From JBLNBQ01 sp050260095 (lineage in GTDB: Bacteria; Bacillota; UBA5301; DYFA01): 11,952 bases of DNA. The translations under genes were made by a program, and so were the position numbers. This document shows, piece by piece, positions 5,816-11,952 of the stretch; the stretch's first letter is position 1; the number at the start of each line of letters is the position of its first letter. The DNA is taken from positions 1 through 11,952 of the forward strand of contig JBLNBQ010000165.1 in NCBI GenBank assembly GCA_050260095.1, given 5' to 3'. The notes under the pieces were generated by a model that worked only from the letters and a program-made list of their open reading frames with translations, had not been told where the DNA came from and did no database searches.

Positions 5816-7429
5816 TTAGCGACCGGCCGCCGGCGGGAACGGCAGCCGCACGTCCGCACAGGCCACCTCGACCAGGGCCGGTCCGGCGAGCGACAGCGCC
5901 TGGTTCAGGACCGGTCGCAGCTCGGCGGGGTCCTCGACCCGGAAGCCGGCCACCCCGCAGCTCTCGGCATAGCGACGGAAGTCGGGCGCCGCGAGTTCCA
6001 ATCCGACCGGCTTCAGGGCAGCCTGGGCCGCCTTGTCCCGCTCCAGGCCGTACACGCCGTTGCGGACCACGATCACCTTGACCGGCAGGCTGTACCGCAC
6101 CGCCGTCACCAGTTCGCCGTGGGACATGAGCAACCCCCCGTCGCCCGTGACCGCCACCGCCGTCCGTCCGGGAAAGGCCAGGGCCGCCGCGAGGGCGCCG
6201 GGTAACCCTGCGCCCATGTTGCGCCACCACGCCGAAAGCAGCACCCGCTGCCGCGCCGCCCGGAAGTCGCGTGCGAACCAGTGGCCCAGTGCTCCCTCGT
6301 CGAGAGCGATCACGGCGTCCTCGGGGAGCGCCGCCCCGAGCTCGGCCATGAGCCGGGCGGGATGGACCGGGCGGTCGCCGCGCCCAAGGTCGGCGGCGCG
6401 CAGCTCGTCCCAGGCCCGCCGGGCCGCGGCGATCCGCGCTTGCCAGGCCGGATCGGGCTCGGTCTCGGCTGCAGCCCCAGCCAACCCCGCCAGCACTACC
6501 CCCGGGTCCCCGGTGACGCTGTCCCACAGGTATGCCGGCGCCACCTCGCCGGGATCGGCCGTCACCTGGATCACCGGCGCCCGGGGCAGGTAGCCCGCCT
6601 CAAAGCTGGCCGTCCCGACCAGCACCACGCCATCTGCCTCCCCGACCAGGTCCGGCAGCCACCCTTCCCCGACGCCGCCCACCACTGCCGGCCAAGATTC
6701 CTCCACCACCCCCCGAGCATCCTGGGCGACCACCACCGCCGCACCCCAGGCCTCCCCCAGCCGCCGCGCCGCCTCCGCCGCCGGCGCGGCCTCCCGGCCG
6801 AGCACCAGCAGGGGGCGCCGGGCCCTTCTCACCAGCGCGGCCGCCCGGGCTACGTCCCCCCGCACCTCGCCGGGGCTCACCGGCGGGCCCAGTAGCGCCG
6901 GGCGCCGGCTCGGCACGGCCTGCACCGGGCGGGTCCAGAGGTCGCCCGGCACGCTCAGGTGAGCCACGCCCCGCCGCAGCCACGCCACGGCCAGGGCCTG
7001 GTGCAGGAGCCGGACGCCGGCCGGCGCGTCGGCCACCAATTCGGTCGTCACGGCGAACTCGGCCGCTACCCGTTGCTGGTTGAAGTATTGTTTGGCCCGG
7101 CTGCCCAGCTTGCCCGTGTCGAGTTGGCCGGTCAGCGCGAGCACCGGCACCCGGTCGAGCGCCGCCTCCGCCAGCCCTTCGAGCAGGTTGACCACCCCGG
7201 CCGCTCCGGCCACGCACACGCCCGGCTGGCCGGTGAGCGCCCCCCAGGCGGCGGCCATGAAGGCGGCGTTCGCCTCGTGGGTGGCGGCCACGTACCGCGG
7301 CGACCCCTCCCTGGCGAACGCGTCCAGGAGGGGCAGGATGTCATCCCCTGCCACGCCGAAAACCACGGGCACCCCCCACCCCGCCAAATCCCGCACCATG
7401 GCCTCCGCCAGCGTCGGGCTCTCCCCCAA
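5816..7429 (-). CDS. Thiamine diphosphate-dependent enzyme, acetolactate synthase/pyruvate oxidase superfamily
   Basis: 537 residues with the three-domain layout of this superfamily. N-terminal PYR domain: 'GWGVPVVFGVAGDDILPLLDAF' (18-38), catalytic Glu52 in ATHEANAAFMA, and 'LDRVPVLALTGQ' (91-102). The central domain is at about 190-320 (RRPLLVLG at 204-211). C-terminal PP domain: NMGAGLPGALAAA (404-416) and the ThDP/Mg motif GDGG (429-432) ending at Asn457, with GELVTAVRYSLPV between. The usual GPGxTN stretch reads GAAGVVN at 75-81, so the loop near the cofactor differs from typical acetolactate synthases. No small regulatory subunit gene is adjacent, so it is probably not the biosynthetic IlvB. 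A 2-oxoacid decarboxylase or oxidase role is plausible; the substrate is unknown. The start is TTG at 7429 after GAGGAG and AGAGGAAG, chosen because residues 6-20 match the family N-terminus; an ATG at 7399 would remove them. Confidence 0.85.
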   Translation of the reverse strand: MGESPTLAEAMVRDLAGWGVPVVFGVAGDDILPLLDAFAREGSPRYVAATHEANAAFMAAAWGALTGQPGVCVAGAAGVVNLLEGLAEAALDRVPVLALTGQLDTGKLGSRAKQYFNQQRVAAEFAVTTELVADAPAGVRLLHQALAVAWLRRGVAHLSVPGDLWTRPVQAVPSRRPALLGPPVSPGEVRGDVARAAALVRRARRPLLVLGREAAPAAEAARRLGEAWGAAVVVAQDARGVVEESWPAVVGGVGEGWLPDLVGEADGVVLVGTASFEAGYLPRAPVIQVTADPGEVAPAYLWDSVTGDPGVVLAGLAGAAAETEPDPAWQARIAAARRAWDELRAADLGRGDRPVHPARLMAELGAALPEDAVIALDEGALGHWFARDFRAARQRVLLSAWWRNMGAGLPGALAAALAFPGRTAVAVTGDGGLLMSHGELVTAVRYSLPVKVIVVRNGVYGLERDKAAQAALKPVGLELAAPDFRRYAESCGVAGFRVEDPAELRPVLNQALSLAGPALVEVACADVRLPFPPAAGR

Positions 7430-7486
7430 CTTCCTCTACTTTCTCCTCTCACCAGACCGTCTTTCTCGCATACTACCCTTGACGTG

Positions 7487-7493
7487 AAAGGAG
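7487..7493 (+). promoter_or_regulatory. Shine-Dalgarno AAAGGAG that selects the start at 7500
   Basis: AAAGGAG directly abuts an ATG at 7494, which leaves no spacer, but lies 6 nt before the in-frame ATG at 7500. The second ATG is therefore the likely start, making the protein MRKLKVGVIG with the usual Gfo/Idh N-terminus. Confidence 0.7.
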
Positions 7494-7499
7494 ATGCCT

Positions 7500-8591
7500 A
7501 TGCGGAAGCTCAAGGTGGGCGTGATCGGGGCGGGGATGGCCTTCGCACGGCTTCATTACCCTGCCTTCCAGAAACTGGCCGACCGGTACGAACTGGCGGC
7601 TTTCTGCGACACGGACTCGTTCAAAGCGAAGGAGTGGGCCGCCCGGAGCGGGCTCGGTCCGGAGCATGCGTACTCCGACTGGCACGCCCTGGTCGCCCGG
7701 CCCGACCTCGACGTGATCGACATCCTGGTGCCCATCGAACTCAACTACGAGGTGACCGAGGGCGTGGCCAGGGCCCTCGCCGGCCAGCGCAAAGGGATCA
7801 TCTGCGAGAAGCCGCTCGCCCCCACCCTCGACCAGGCCGAGGCCGCCCGCGACCTGGCCCGAAAGTACAGCCTGCCGATCATGATCGCCGAGAATTACCG
7901 GTACAACCACGAGATCGATCTGCTACGGGACCTCGTCCGCACCGGGAAGGTCGGCGAACCGCTTTACTTCATCCAGAACCGGGTGCTCGACACCCCTGGC
8001 GACATGGTCAGGGACACCTTCCTCGCCAAGGAATGGCGGCAGCACCCCGAGTTTCCCGGCGGCGTAATTACCGACACGGCCTTGCATGACCTGGCGGCGC
8101 TCCGCCACATCTTCGGCGCGATCGACCGGCTGCAGGCGTTCGGCCGTCCGCAAGCGGCCGGCTTTGCGCCCTTCTCGGTGGTCAACTGCAACCTGCTCTT
8201 CAAGAGCGGCCTGACTGGGCAGTTCACCTTCTTCTGCGCCGGCAAGGAGATGCAGCGCCCGCTCATCGGCCTTCGCATCTTCTGCACCGAGGGGATGCTC
8301 TTTCTTGAGGAGAGAATGTGCGGCGTCATCAACGTCGCATATAACGACGGCCGGTCGGAGCAGATTCCATACCAGCCCCAGACCGGGTACTACAACGAAC
8401 TGCTGAACTTCTACAACGCTATGACCGGCTTGGAGCCCATCAGCGTCCCGCCGGAGCTGGAGTACGGCGACCTCAAGACCGTGCTGCTCATGCTGAAGTC
8501 GGCTGAGGAAGGCCGGATCATCCAGGTGGACGAGACCGCCGACTACCATCCGGTCTACGGGGCGATGGAGACGGAGCCCCCACGCCGCTGA
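7500..8591 (+). CDS. Gfo/Idh/MocA family NAD(P)-dependent oxidoreductase
   Basis: A 363-residue cytosolic sugar- or cyclitol-type dehydrogenase. The Rossmann fold starts at once with VGVIGAGMA (6-14), and the strand 'ELAAFCDTD' (31-39) ends in an acidic residue that favours NAD. EKP at 103-105 carries the family lysine. The second domain has GGVITDTALHDLAALRHIFG (187-206), where Asp192 and His196 take the places of the catalytic D-x3-H. Length and motifs are complete. Family members oxidise or reduce hydroxyl groups of sugars, inositols and aminosugars, or reduce biliverdin; the substrate here is not deducible. It diverges from the ThDP enzyme gene across about 70 bp and is followed 37 nt later by the glutamate-synthase-like gene, so those two are probably one transcript. 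No consensus promoter could be fixed in the divergent gap. Confidence 0.9.
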   Translation: MRKLKVGVIGAGMAFARLHYPAFQKLADRYELAAFCDTDSFKAKEWAARSGLGPEHAYSDWHALVARPDLDVIDILVPIELNYEVTEGVARALAGQRKGIICEKPLAPTLDQAEAARDLARKYSLPIMIAENYRYNHEIDLLRDLVRTGKVGEPLYFIQNRVLDTPGDMVRDTFLAKEWRQHPEFPGGVITDTALHDLAALRHIFGAIDRLQAFGRPQAAGFAPFSVVNCNLLFKSGLTGQFTFFCAGKEMQRPLIGLRIFCTEGMLFLEERMCGVINVAYNDGRSEQIPYQPQTGYYNELLNFYNAMTGLEPISVPPELEYGDLKTVLLMLKSAEEGRIIQVDETADYHPVYGAMETEPPRR

Positions 8592-8628
8592 GTCCCACTA
8601 ACGGAAGAGAAGAAAGGAAGGTTGAACG

Positions 8629-10035
8629 ATGGGCCTGCTGAGCGATGTGCTGCGCGGTGCGATGAACGAGGCCGCCGATGACCTGCTCTTCAAGATGACC
8701 AAGGACTATTACACCGACAACCTGCTCTCCGTCTTCTCCGTCGTCAAGCGGGTGGGCTTCTTCCCGGCGATGGAACTGTGGATGCGGGCGACCCAGGGCA
8801 AGGTGCTCGAACGGCCGCTGGGTACCAACCTCCACCTGTCCCGCTGGGAAGACCTGCTGCTAAACCCGGTTCACCTGCACCGCCTGCCGGTGGAGGACAC
8901 CCATCCCATCGACCAGTCGGTGGTGATCGGGCCGGCAGCCCGCCGCCCTCTCCACCTGCAGATCCCGGTGATGATCACCGGCATGTCCTACGGCGGGGCC
9001 TTGAGCCAGGCGGCCAAGGTCGCCCTGGCGAAAGCCGCCTCCGAGATGGGCACGGCCACCAACACCGGCGAGTCGGGGTTCCTGCCCGAGGAACGGGAGA
9101 GCGCCACCCGCCTCATCGGCCAGTACAACCGGGGCGGCTACCTGAACACGCCGGAGCGCTACGGGCAGCTCGACGCCATCGAGATCCAGCTCGGGCAGGG
9201 CGCTCAGGGCGCCTCTCCCCAGCGCACCCAGGCCAAGTTCATCGACAAGAAGATGGCGGAGGTCTACGGGCTGGAGGAGGGCGAAGACGCGGTCCTCCAC
9301 AGCAGGATCCCAGGCATAAACAGCGAGCGCGACTTCGAGGAGACGGTGGGCCGGCTCAAGGAGGAGACGGGGGTGCCGGTCGGCGTCAAGCTGGGCGCCA
9401 GCCATTGGCTCGAAAAGGAGCTCGAGGTGGCCGTGCGGGCCGGAGTGGATTTCGTGGTGGTCGACGGCGCCGAGGGGGCCACCCACGCGGCCTCCCCCAC
9501 CACCGAAGACGACTTGGGGCTTCCGACGATCTTCGCCATCGCCCGGGCCCGGCGGTTCCTCGAAGCGCGGGACTTTCGCGACCGGATCACCCTCGTCGCG
9601 AGCGGCGGCCTCTTCACGCCGGGCCAGTTCCTTAAGGCGCTGGCGCTGGGCGCCGATGCGCTGTACATCGGCACGGCGGCTGTCCTGGCCCTCGTCGCCC
9701 AGCAGGTGGAGAAGGTCACCCCCACCGAGCCGCCGACGCAGCTCGTCCTTCAGACCGGGCGCCTCAAAGACCAGTTCGACCCGGCGCTCGGCGCCGAGTC
9801 GGTCGTGAAGTACCTCACCGCCTGCGTCCAGGAGATGAACGCCGTGATGTACTCGCTGGGCAAGACCGCCGTCCGCGACCTTGAACCGGCGGATCTCTGC
9901 GCGGTCGACCCCTTCCTCGCCCGGGCGCTGGGGGTGGACTACGCCGGGGTAGCCCCCGCGGAACAGGAGAGCTTCTTCCAGTTCGGCGCGTTGCTCAAGG
10001 CCGGCGCGGAACACCGGGAGCCGGTCCTGGTCTGA
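8629..10035 (+). CDS. FMN-binding glutamate-synthase-like protein lacking the Fe-S cysteines
   Basis: 468 residues corresponding to the FMN TIM-barrel domain of the large glutamate synthase subunit, standing alone. Recognisable segments are MSYGGALSQAAKVALAKAA (119-137) with TNTGESG (144-150), 'EIQLGQGAQG' (185-194), VGVKLG (251-256), VVVDGAEGATHAAS (276-289), and SGGLFTPGQFLKALALGAD (325-343) with YIGTA (346-350), the phosphate-binding end of the barrel. There is no N-terminal glutamine amidotransferase. Only two cysteines occur, C399 and C424, so the 3Fe-4S motif that follows the barrel in GltB is missing. It therefore cannot be a normal ferredoxin- or GltD-linked GOGAT; a stand-alone FMN oxidoreductase or amino-transfer role is possible. 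ATG 8629 has AAAGGAAGG 7 nt upstream. Its stop lies 13 bp from that of the convergent HD gene. Confidence 0.88.
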   Translation: MGLLSDVLRGAMNEAADDLLFKMTKDYYTDNLLSVFSVVKRVGFFPAMELWMRATQGKVLERPLGTNLHLSRWEDLLLNPVHLHRLPVEDTHPIDQSVVIGPAARRPLHLQIPVMITGMSYGGALSQAAKVALAKAASEMGTATNTGESGFLPEERESATRLIGQYNRGGYLNTPERYGQLDAIEIQLGQGAQGASPQRTQAKFIDKKMAEVYGLEEGEDAVLHSRIPGINSERDFEETVGRLKEETGVPVGVKLGASHWLEKELEVAVRAGVDFVVVDGAEGATHAASPTTEDDLGLPTIFAIARARRFLEARDFRDRITLVASGGLFTPGQFLKALALGADALYIGTAAVLALVAQQVEKVTPTEPPTQLVLQTGRLKDQFDPALGAESVVKYLTACVQEMNAVMYSLGKTAVRDLEPADLCAVDPFLARALGVDYAGVAPAEQESFFQFGALLKAGAEHREPVLV

Positions 10036-10048
10036 CGCACCCCTGACC

Positions 10049-10633
10049 CTAGAGCAGCCTGAAGCCGTACGTCGCGCTTGCCAGGGCCTCCAGGAAGGAG
10101 TTCAACTCCGCCTGCCGGGTCCTGGCGAGGTCTCTTGCCCGGGACGAGTGAACCCGCGCCGGGAGTTCCAGGGCGAAGCGGCGGAGCAGAGCGACCGCGG
10201 CGGGCAGGTCGGGCGTCCAGTCGTCGAGCCCCACGACGGCCAGCAGCCTGGCCGCGCCCACCGCGCCCAGGAAGTCGAGGGTGTCGGCGTCGTGGAAGAA
10301 AACCGCCTCCCGGGAGGGACCGGGTTCGGCGTCGAACATGTGCCCCCGGATGATCTCCTGTACCAGCGCAGTCTTGCCGGCTGGAAACCCCGCCTCGGCG
10401 AGCAACTGCGGCGCCACCTCCGCCGAGCGTAGGGCATGGTCGCGCTCTATCTGGCGGTACGGCGCGAAGGCGCCCAGATCGTGCAGGCGGGCCGCTGCGA
10501 AGAGCGCCGCTTCGTCGATGGGCTCCCCGCCAGCCAGGTCCAGCGCCAGCCGGTAGACGCGTTCGCCGTGGTCGTAACCCCAGGCGGGGTGCTTGAGTTC
10601 TCGGGCAAGCTCGGTCAATCGCTCACGCCACAT
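10049..10633 (-). CDS. HD-domain phosphohydrolase
   Basis: 194 residues with the HD metal-dependent hydrolase signature: His22 in YDHGERVYRLAL, His51-Asp52 in AARLHDLGAF, His66 in DHALRSAE, His98 in IIRGHMF, and Asp115/Asp117 in FHDADTLDFLGAVGAAR. The order H...HD...H...H...D is that of the HD/YfbR-like phosphatases acting on nucleotides or related phosphate esters. The substrate is not identifiable, and the C-terminal helix (165-185) is ordinary for the family. ATG 10633 has GGAGG 9 nt upstream. The start lies inside the tail of the DJ-1/PfpI remnant (19-nt overlap), suggesting the two were once translationally coupled. Confidence 0.88.
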   Translation of the reverse strand: MWRERLTELARELKHPAWGYDHGERVYRLALDLAGGEPIDEAALFAAARLHDLGAFAPYRQIERDHALRSAEVAPQLLAEAGFPAGKTALVQEIIRGHMFDAEPGPSREAVFFHDADTLDFLGAVGAARLLAVVGLDDWTPDLPAAVALLRRFALELPARVHSSRARDLARTRQAELNSFLEALASATYGFRLL

Positions 10634-10803
10634 GGTTGGTCCCTCCGGAAGGGGGCGCCGTAAGCCTGCAGCGCCTCCATCAGCGTGAAAGTGAACTCCA
10701 CGAAGGCCTCGCCGTTGGCGGTGATAGCGTTGCCGTCAACCACGACCCGCGCGCCCACTTTCCTGCGCCAGTCGAACAGGTCGCGATGGTTCCATTTGTC
10801 CAT
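10615..10803 (-). pseudogene. C-terminal remnant of a DJ-1/PfpI-type (ThiJ) protein, or a small orphan protein
   Basis: A 62-codon reading frame from ATG 10803 to TGA 10615. Residues 15-49 (GARVVVDGNAITANGEAFVEF, then TLMEAL) look like the last strands and helix of the DJ-1/PfpI class I amidotransferase-like domain, in which 'VVVDGNLITxxGP..EFAL..EL' precedes the C-terminus. The nucleophile-elbow cysteine region and the rest of the about 180-residue fold are absent; upstream of 10804 lie only the nadE terminator and nadE itself. No strong Shine-Dalgarno is visible (GGAAGAG is about 15 nt away). It is most likely a fragment left by a rearrangement that placed nadE upstream, although expression as a short protein cannot be ruled out. 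Confidence 0.55.
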
Positions 10804-10828
10804 TCGGGCCTGTGGATTCTCTTCCTTC

Positions 10829-10865
10829 AAAAGGGAAGGGACCCGAACCCTAAGGCTCGCGTCCC
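10829..10865 (-). terminator. Intrinsic terminator after nadE
   Basis: On the minus strand GGGAC pairs with GTCCC and, across a single mismatch, CGAGCC pairs with GGTTCG around a short loop; TTCCCTTTT follows. It starts 33 nt after the nadE stop and would separate the glnA-regulator-nadE transcript from the PfpI remnant and HD gene. The T-tract is interrupted by three C residues. Confidence 0.65.
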
Positions 10866-10897
10866 CTCGTCGTCCCTCCGGGGTTGACCGGCGTCGG

Positions 10898-11653
10898 CTA
10901 GACCGCCGGCCACTCCGGCATGTGCGGCAAGCGCAACTTGTGCCCGGCCGCCCGGGAGAGCCGCTCGATCTTGGCCCGAACCGCCCCGGGCGCGGCACCG
11001 TCGATGAGATACCGGTCAAGCTCTTCGTAGCTGAGCCCCAATTCACCCTCGTCGGTCTGGCCCGACCAGAGACCCGCCGAAGGCGGTTTCTCGATGATCC
11101 GGCGGGGCACCCCAAGCTCCTCCGCGAGGCGCCGGACCTCGCCTTTCACCAGACCGCCCAACGGAAGCAGGTCGACCCCGCCGTCGCCGTACTTGGTGAA
11201 GTAGCCGACCGCGAGTTCGCTCCGGTTGCCGGTCCCCACCACCAGGTAGTTCAGGCGGTTGGCGAAGTAGTAGAGCGCAGTCATCCGCAGGCGGGGTTTG
11301 AGGTTGGCCGCGGCGAGGGCCGCCGGTCGTGCGCCGGACGGCTGCCCCGTCGCCCCGAAGCAGCGCTGCAGGTTCGCCAGGTGCAGGTCGTACACGGGAC
11401 CGAGGTCCACCACCTGCGTCGGGAGGGCGAAAGCCTCGGCCGCCAGAGCCGCGTCCTGCTGGTCGCGCGGGTCGGAGTGGCAGGGCATGATGAGGCCCAG
11501 GGATCGCCCGGGGAGAGCCCGCCCGCAAAGAGCGCCCACGACCGCCGAGTCGATGCCCCCCGAGAGGCCAAAGACCGCCCCCCGCGCCCCGGCCTGCTCC
11601 ACCTGGGAGGCGAGCCACTGCGTGAGCGCCGCGATCGTCGCGCCCATGTTCAC
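10898..11653 (-). CDS. nadE: NH3-dependent NAD(+) synthetase
   Basis: 251 residues; the last step of NAD synthesis, amidating deamido-NAD with ammonia and ATP. The N-type PP-loop is FGLSGGIDSA (28-37). Further family motifs are NLKPRLRMTALYYFAN (117-132), VGTGNRSE (139-146), KYGDGGVDLLPLGGLVKGEV (154-173), PSAGLWSGQTDE (191-202) and HKLRLP near the C-terminus. No glutaminase domain is fused, so it uses free ammonia. This is the normal length for the short form. The GTG start at 11653 overlaps the regulator stop as GTGA and has GGGGAGGAGG upstream; an in-frame ATG lies two codons later. Position behind glnA and a GlnR-like gene ties it to nitrogen status. Confidence 0.96.
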   Translation of the reverse strand: MNMGATIAALTQWLASQVEQAGARGAVFGLSGGIDSAVVGALCGRALPGRSLGLIMPCHSDPRDQQDAALAAEAFALPTQVVDLGPVYDLHLANLQRCFGATGQPSGARPAALAAANLKPRLRMTALYYFANRLNYLVVGTGNRSELAVGYFTKYGDGGVDLLPLGGLVKGEVRRLAEELGVPRRIIEKPPSAGLWSGQTDEGELGLSYEELDRYLIDGAAPGAVRAKIERLSRAAGHKLRLPHMPEWPAV

Positions 11654-11895
11654 GATTCCTCCTCCCCTTCAGCAGCCGCCGGACCGTGCGTGGTCAGGCG
11701 GCCGTCCATGAGCCTTCGGATCTCCTTGAAACGGGCCAGTTCGCTCTCCGTGTACAGCCGGTGGTTGCCCTTCGAGCGTGCCGGGGAGATGAGCCCCACC
11801 TTCTCGTAGTACCGCACCCGCTGTGCCGTGAGTCCGGTCAGCCGTTCCGCCACGCCCATCGGGTAGAGCGGCCTGTCGGAACTCTGTGCTCCCAT
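11650..11895 (-). CDS. Short GlnR/TnrA-like MerR-family transcriptional regulator
   Basis: 81 residues consisting almost wholly of a MerR winged helix-turn-helix (about 11-64). The stretch LYPMGVAERLTGLTAQRVRYYE, then GLISPARSKGNHRLYTESEL, closely follows the GlnR/TnrA pattern of 'LFPIG...LTGLTARQIRYYE..GL..PAR..GNRRLYS', rather than metal-sensing MerRs. GlnR is normally about 135 residues and TnrA about 110, with a C-terminal tail that senses feedback-inhibited glutamine synthetase. Here the tail is replaced by a short Ala/Glu-rich end and a TGA that overlaps the nadE start. ATG 11895 has GGGAGGGG 5 nt upstream. It starts 35 nt after a probable glnA, so it likely represses nitrogen-assimilation genes, including its own operon (inference). 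Confidence 0.85.
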   Translation of the reverse strand: MGAQSSDRPLYPMGVAERLTGLTAQRVRYYEKVGLISPARSKGNHRLYTESELARFKEIRRLMDGRLTTHGPAAAEGEEES

Positions 11896-11930
11896 CGTGT
11901 CCCCTCCCGCCTTCCAGGTGCGCGCCGTCC

Positions 11931-11952
11931 TTACACGTCGTAGTAGAGCGAG
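11931..11952 (-). CDS. glnA: Probable glutamine synthetase, C-terminal end only
   Basis: Only the last six residues and TAA are present: Ser-Leu-Tyr-Tyr-Asp-Val, read from the right edge. Many type I glutamine synthetases end in a similar 'EF-x-LYY-x-V' sequence. The gene next to it is a GlnR-like regulator, the classical partner of glnA. The evidence is six residues plus context, so this is a reasoned guess. Confidence 0.45.

Noticed and set aside
7430..7499. Divergent promoters for the ThDP and Gfo/Idh genes
   Set aside because: TTGACG on the plus strand at 7480 and TAGTAT on the minus strand have no partner hexamer at proper spacing, so nothing could be fixed.
5816..8591. Inositol catabolism pair (IolD ThDP hydrolase with IolG dehydrogenase)
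   Set aside because: IolD is about 100 residues longer than this ThDP enzyme, and no other iol gene is present; family membership alone is not enough.
10829..10897. GGGAC/GTCCC elements resembling a T-box leader terminator
   Set aside because: No T-box AGGGTGG-ACCGCG antiterminator bulge, no specifier stem, and the space after nadE is only 94 bp. It fits a simple terminator.

Overview
The window is GC-rich throughout. The strongest taxonomic marker is a SCIFF ('six cysteines in forty-five residues') peptide with its radical SAM maturase, a pair that is close to universal in, and characteristic of, class Clostridia. A GlnR-like MerR regulator, a RecD2-type helicase (no RecBC seen) and strong purine-rich Shine-Dalgarno sites also fit a Gram-positive Firmicute. 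The best guess is a high-GC, possibly thermophilic, clostridial lineage of the Moorella/Ammonifex/Peptococcaceae kind. Genus is inference only.

Region 1 (about 1-5790, all minus strand, read right to left): a well-formed -35/-10 promoter drives tRNA-Ala(CGC). A terminator hairpin follows, then the 45-residue SCIFF precursor scfA, which is easy to overlook because it is so short. A second terminator-like hairpin comes next, then the SCIFF maturase scfB. The recD2 helicase gene starts only 8 nt after scfB stops. Next come a cysteine-free thioredoxin-like protein of unknown function, a secreted NMT1/SsuA-type ABC substrate-binding protein, and the start of the cognate ATPase, which runs off the left edge. 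The scfA-scfB pair should make a ranthipeptide, a peptide with Cys-to-Thr thioether bridges. The hairpin between the two genes would keep the maturase substoichiometric to its substrate.

Region 2 (about 5816-10035): a minus-strand thiamine-diphosphate enzyme of the acetolactate synthase/pyruvate oxidase superfamily diverges from a plus-strand pair, a Gfo/Idh/MocA oxidoreductase followed by an FMN-binding glutamate-synthase-like protein. The latter has lost the cysteines of the iron-sulfur cluster and has no glutaminase domain. The three may share a divergent control region, but no pathway can be assigned from the sequence.

Region 3 (about 10049-11952, minus strand): the last six codons of a probable glutamine synthetase (glnA) enter at the right edge. 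They are followed by a very short GlnR/TnrA-like MerR regulator that overlaps nadE (ammonia-dependent NAD synthetase) by GTGA. After a terminator there is a 62-codon remnant of a DJ-1/PfpI-type protein that overlaps the start of an HD-domain phosphohydrolase gene. The theme is nitrogen and ammonia assimilation linked to NAD synthesis.

No insertion sequences, CRISPR arrays, rRNA genes or phage genes are visible, and no stretch longer than 300 bases lacks a gene.
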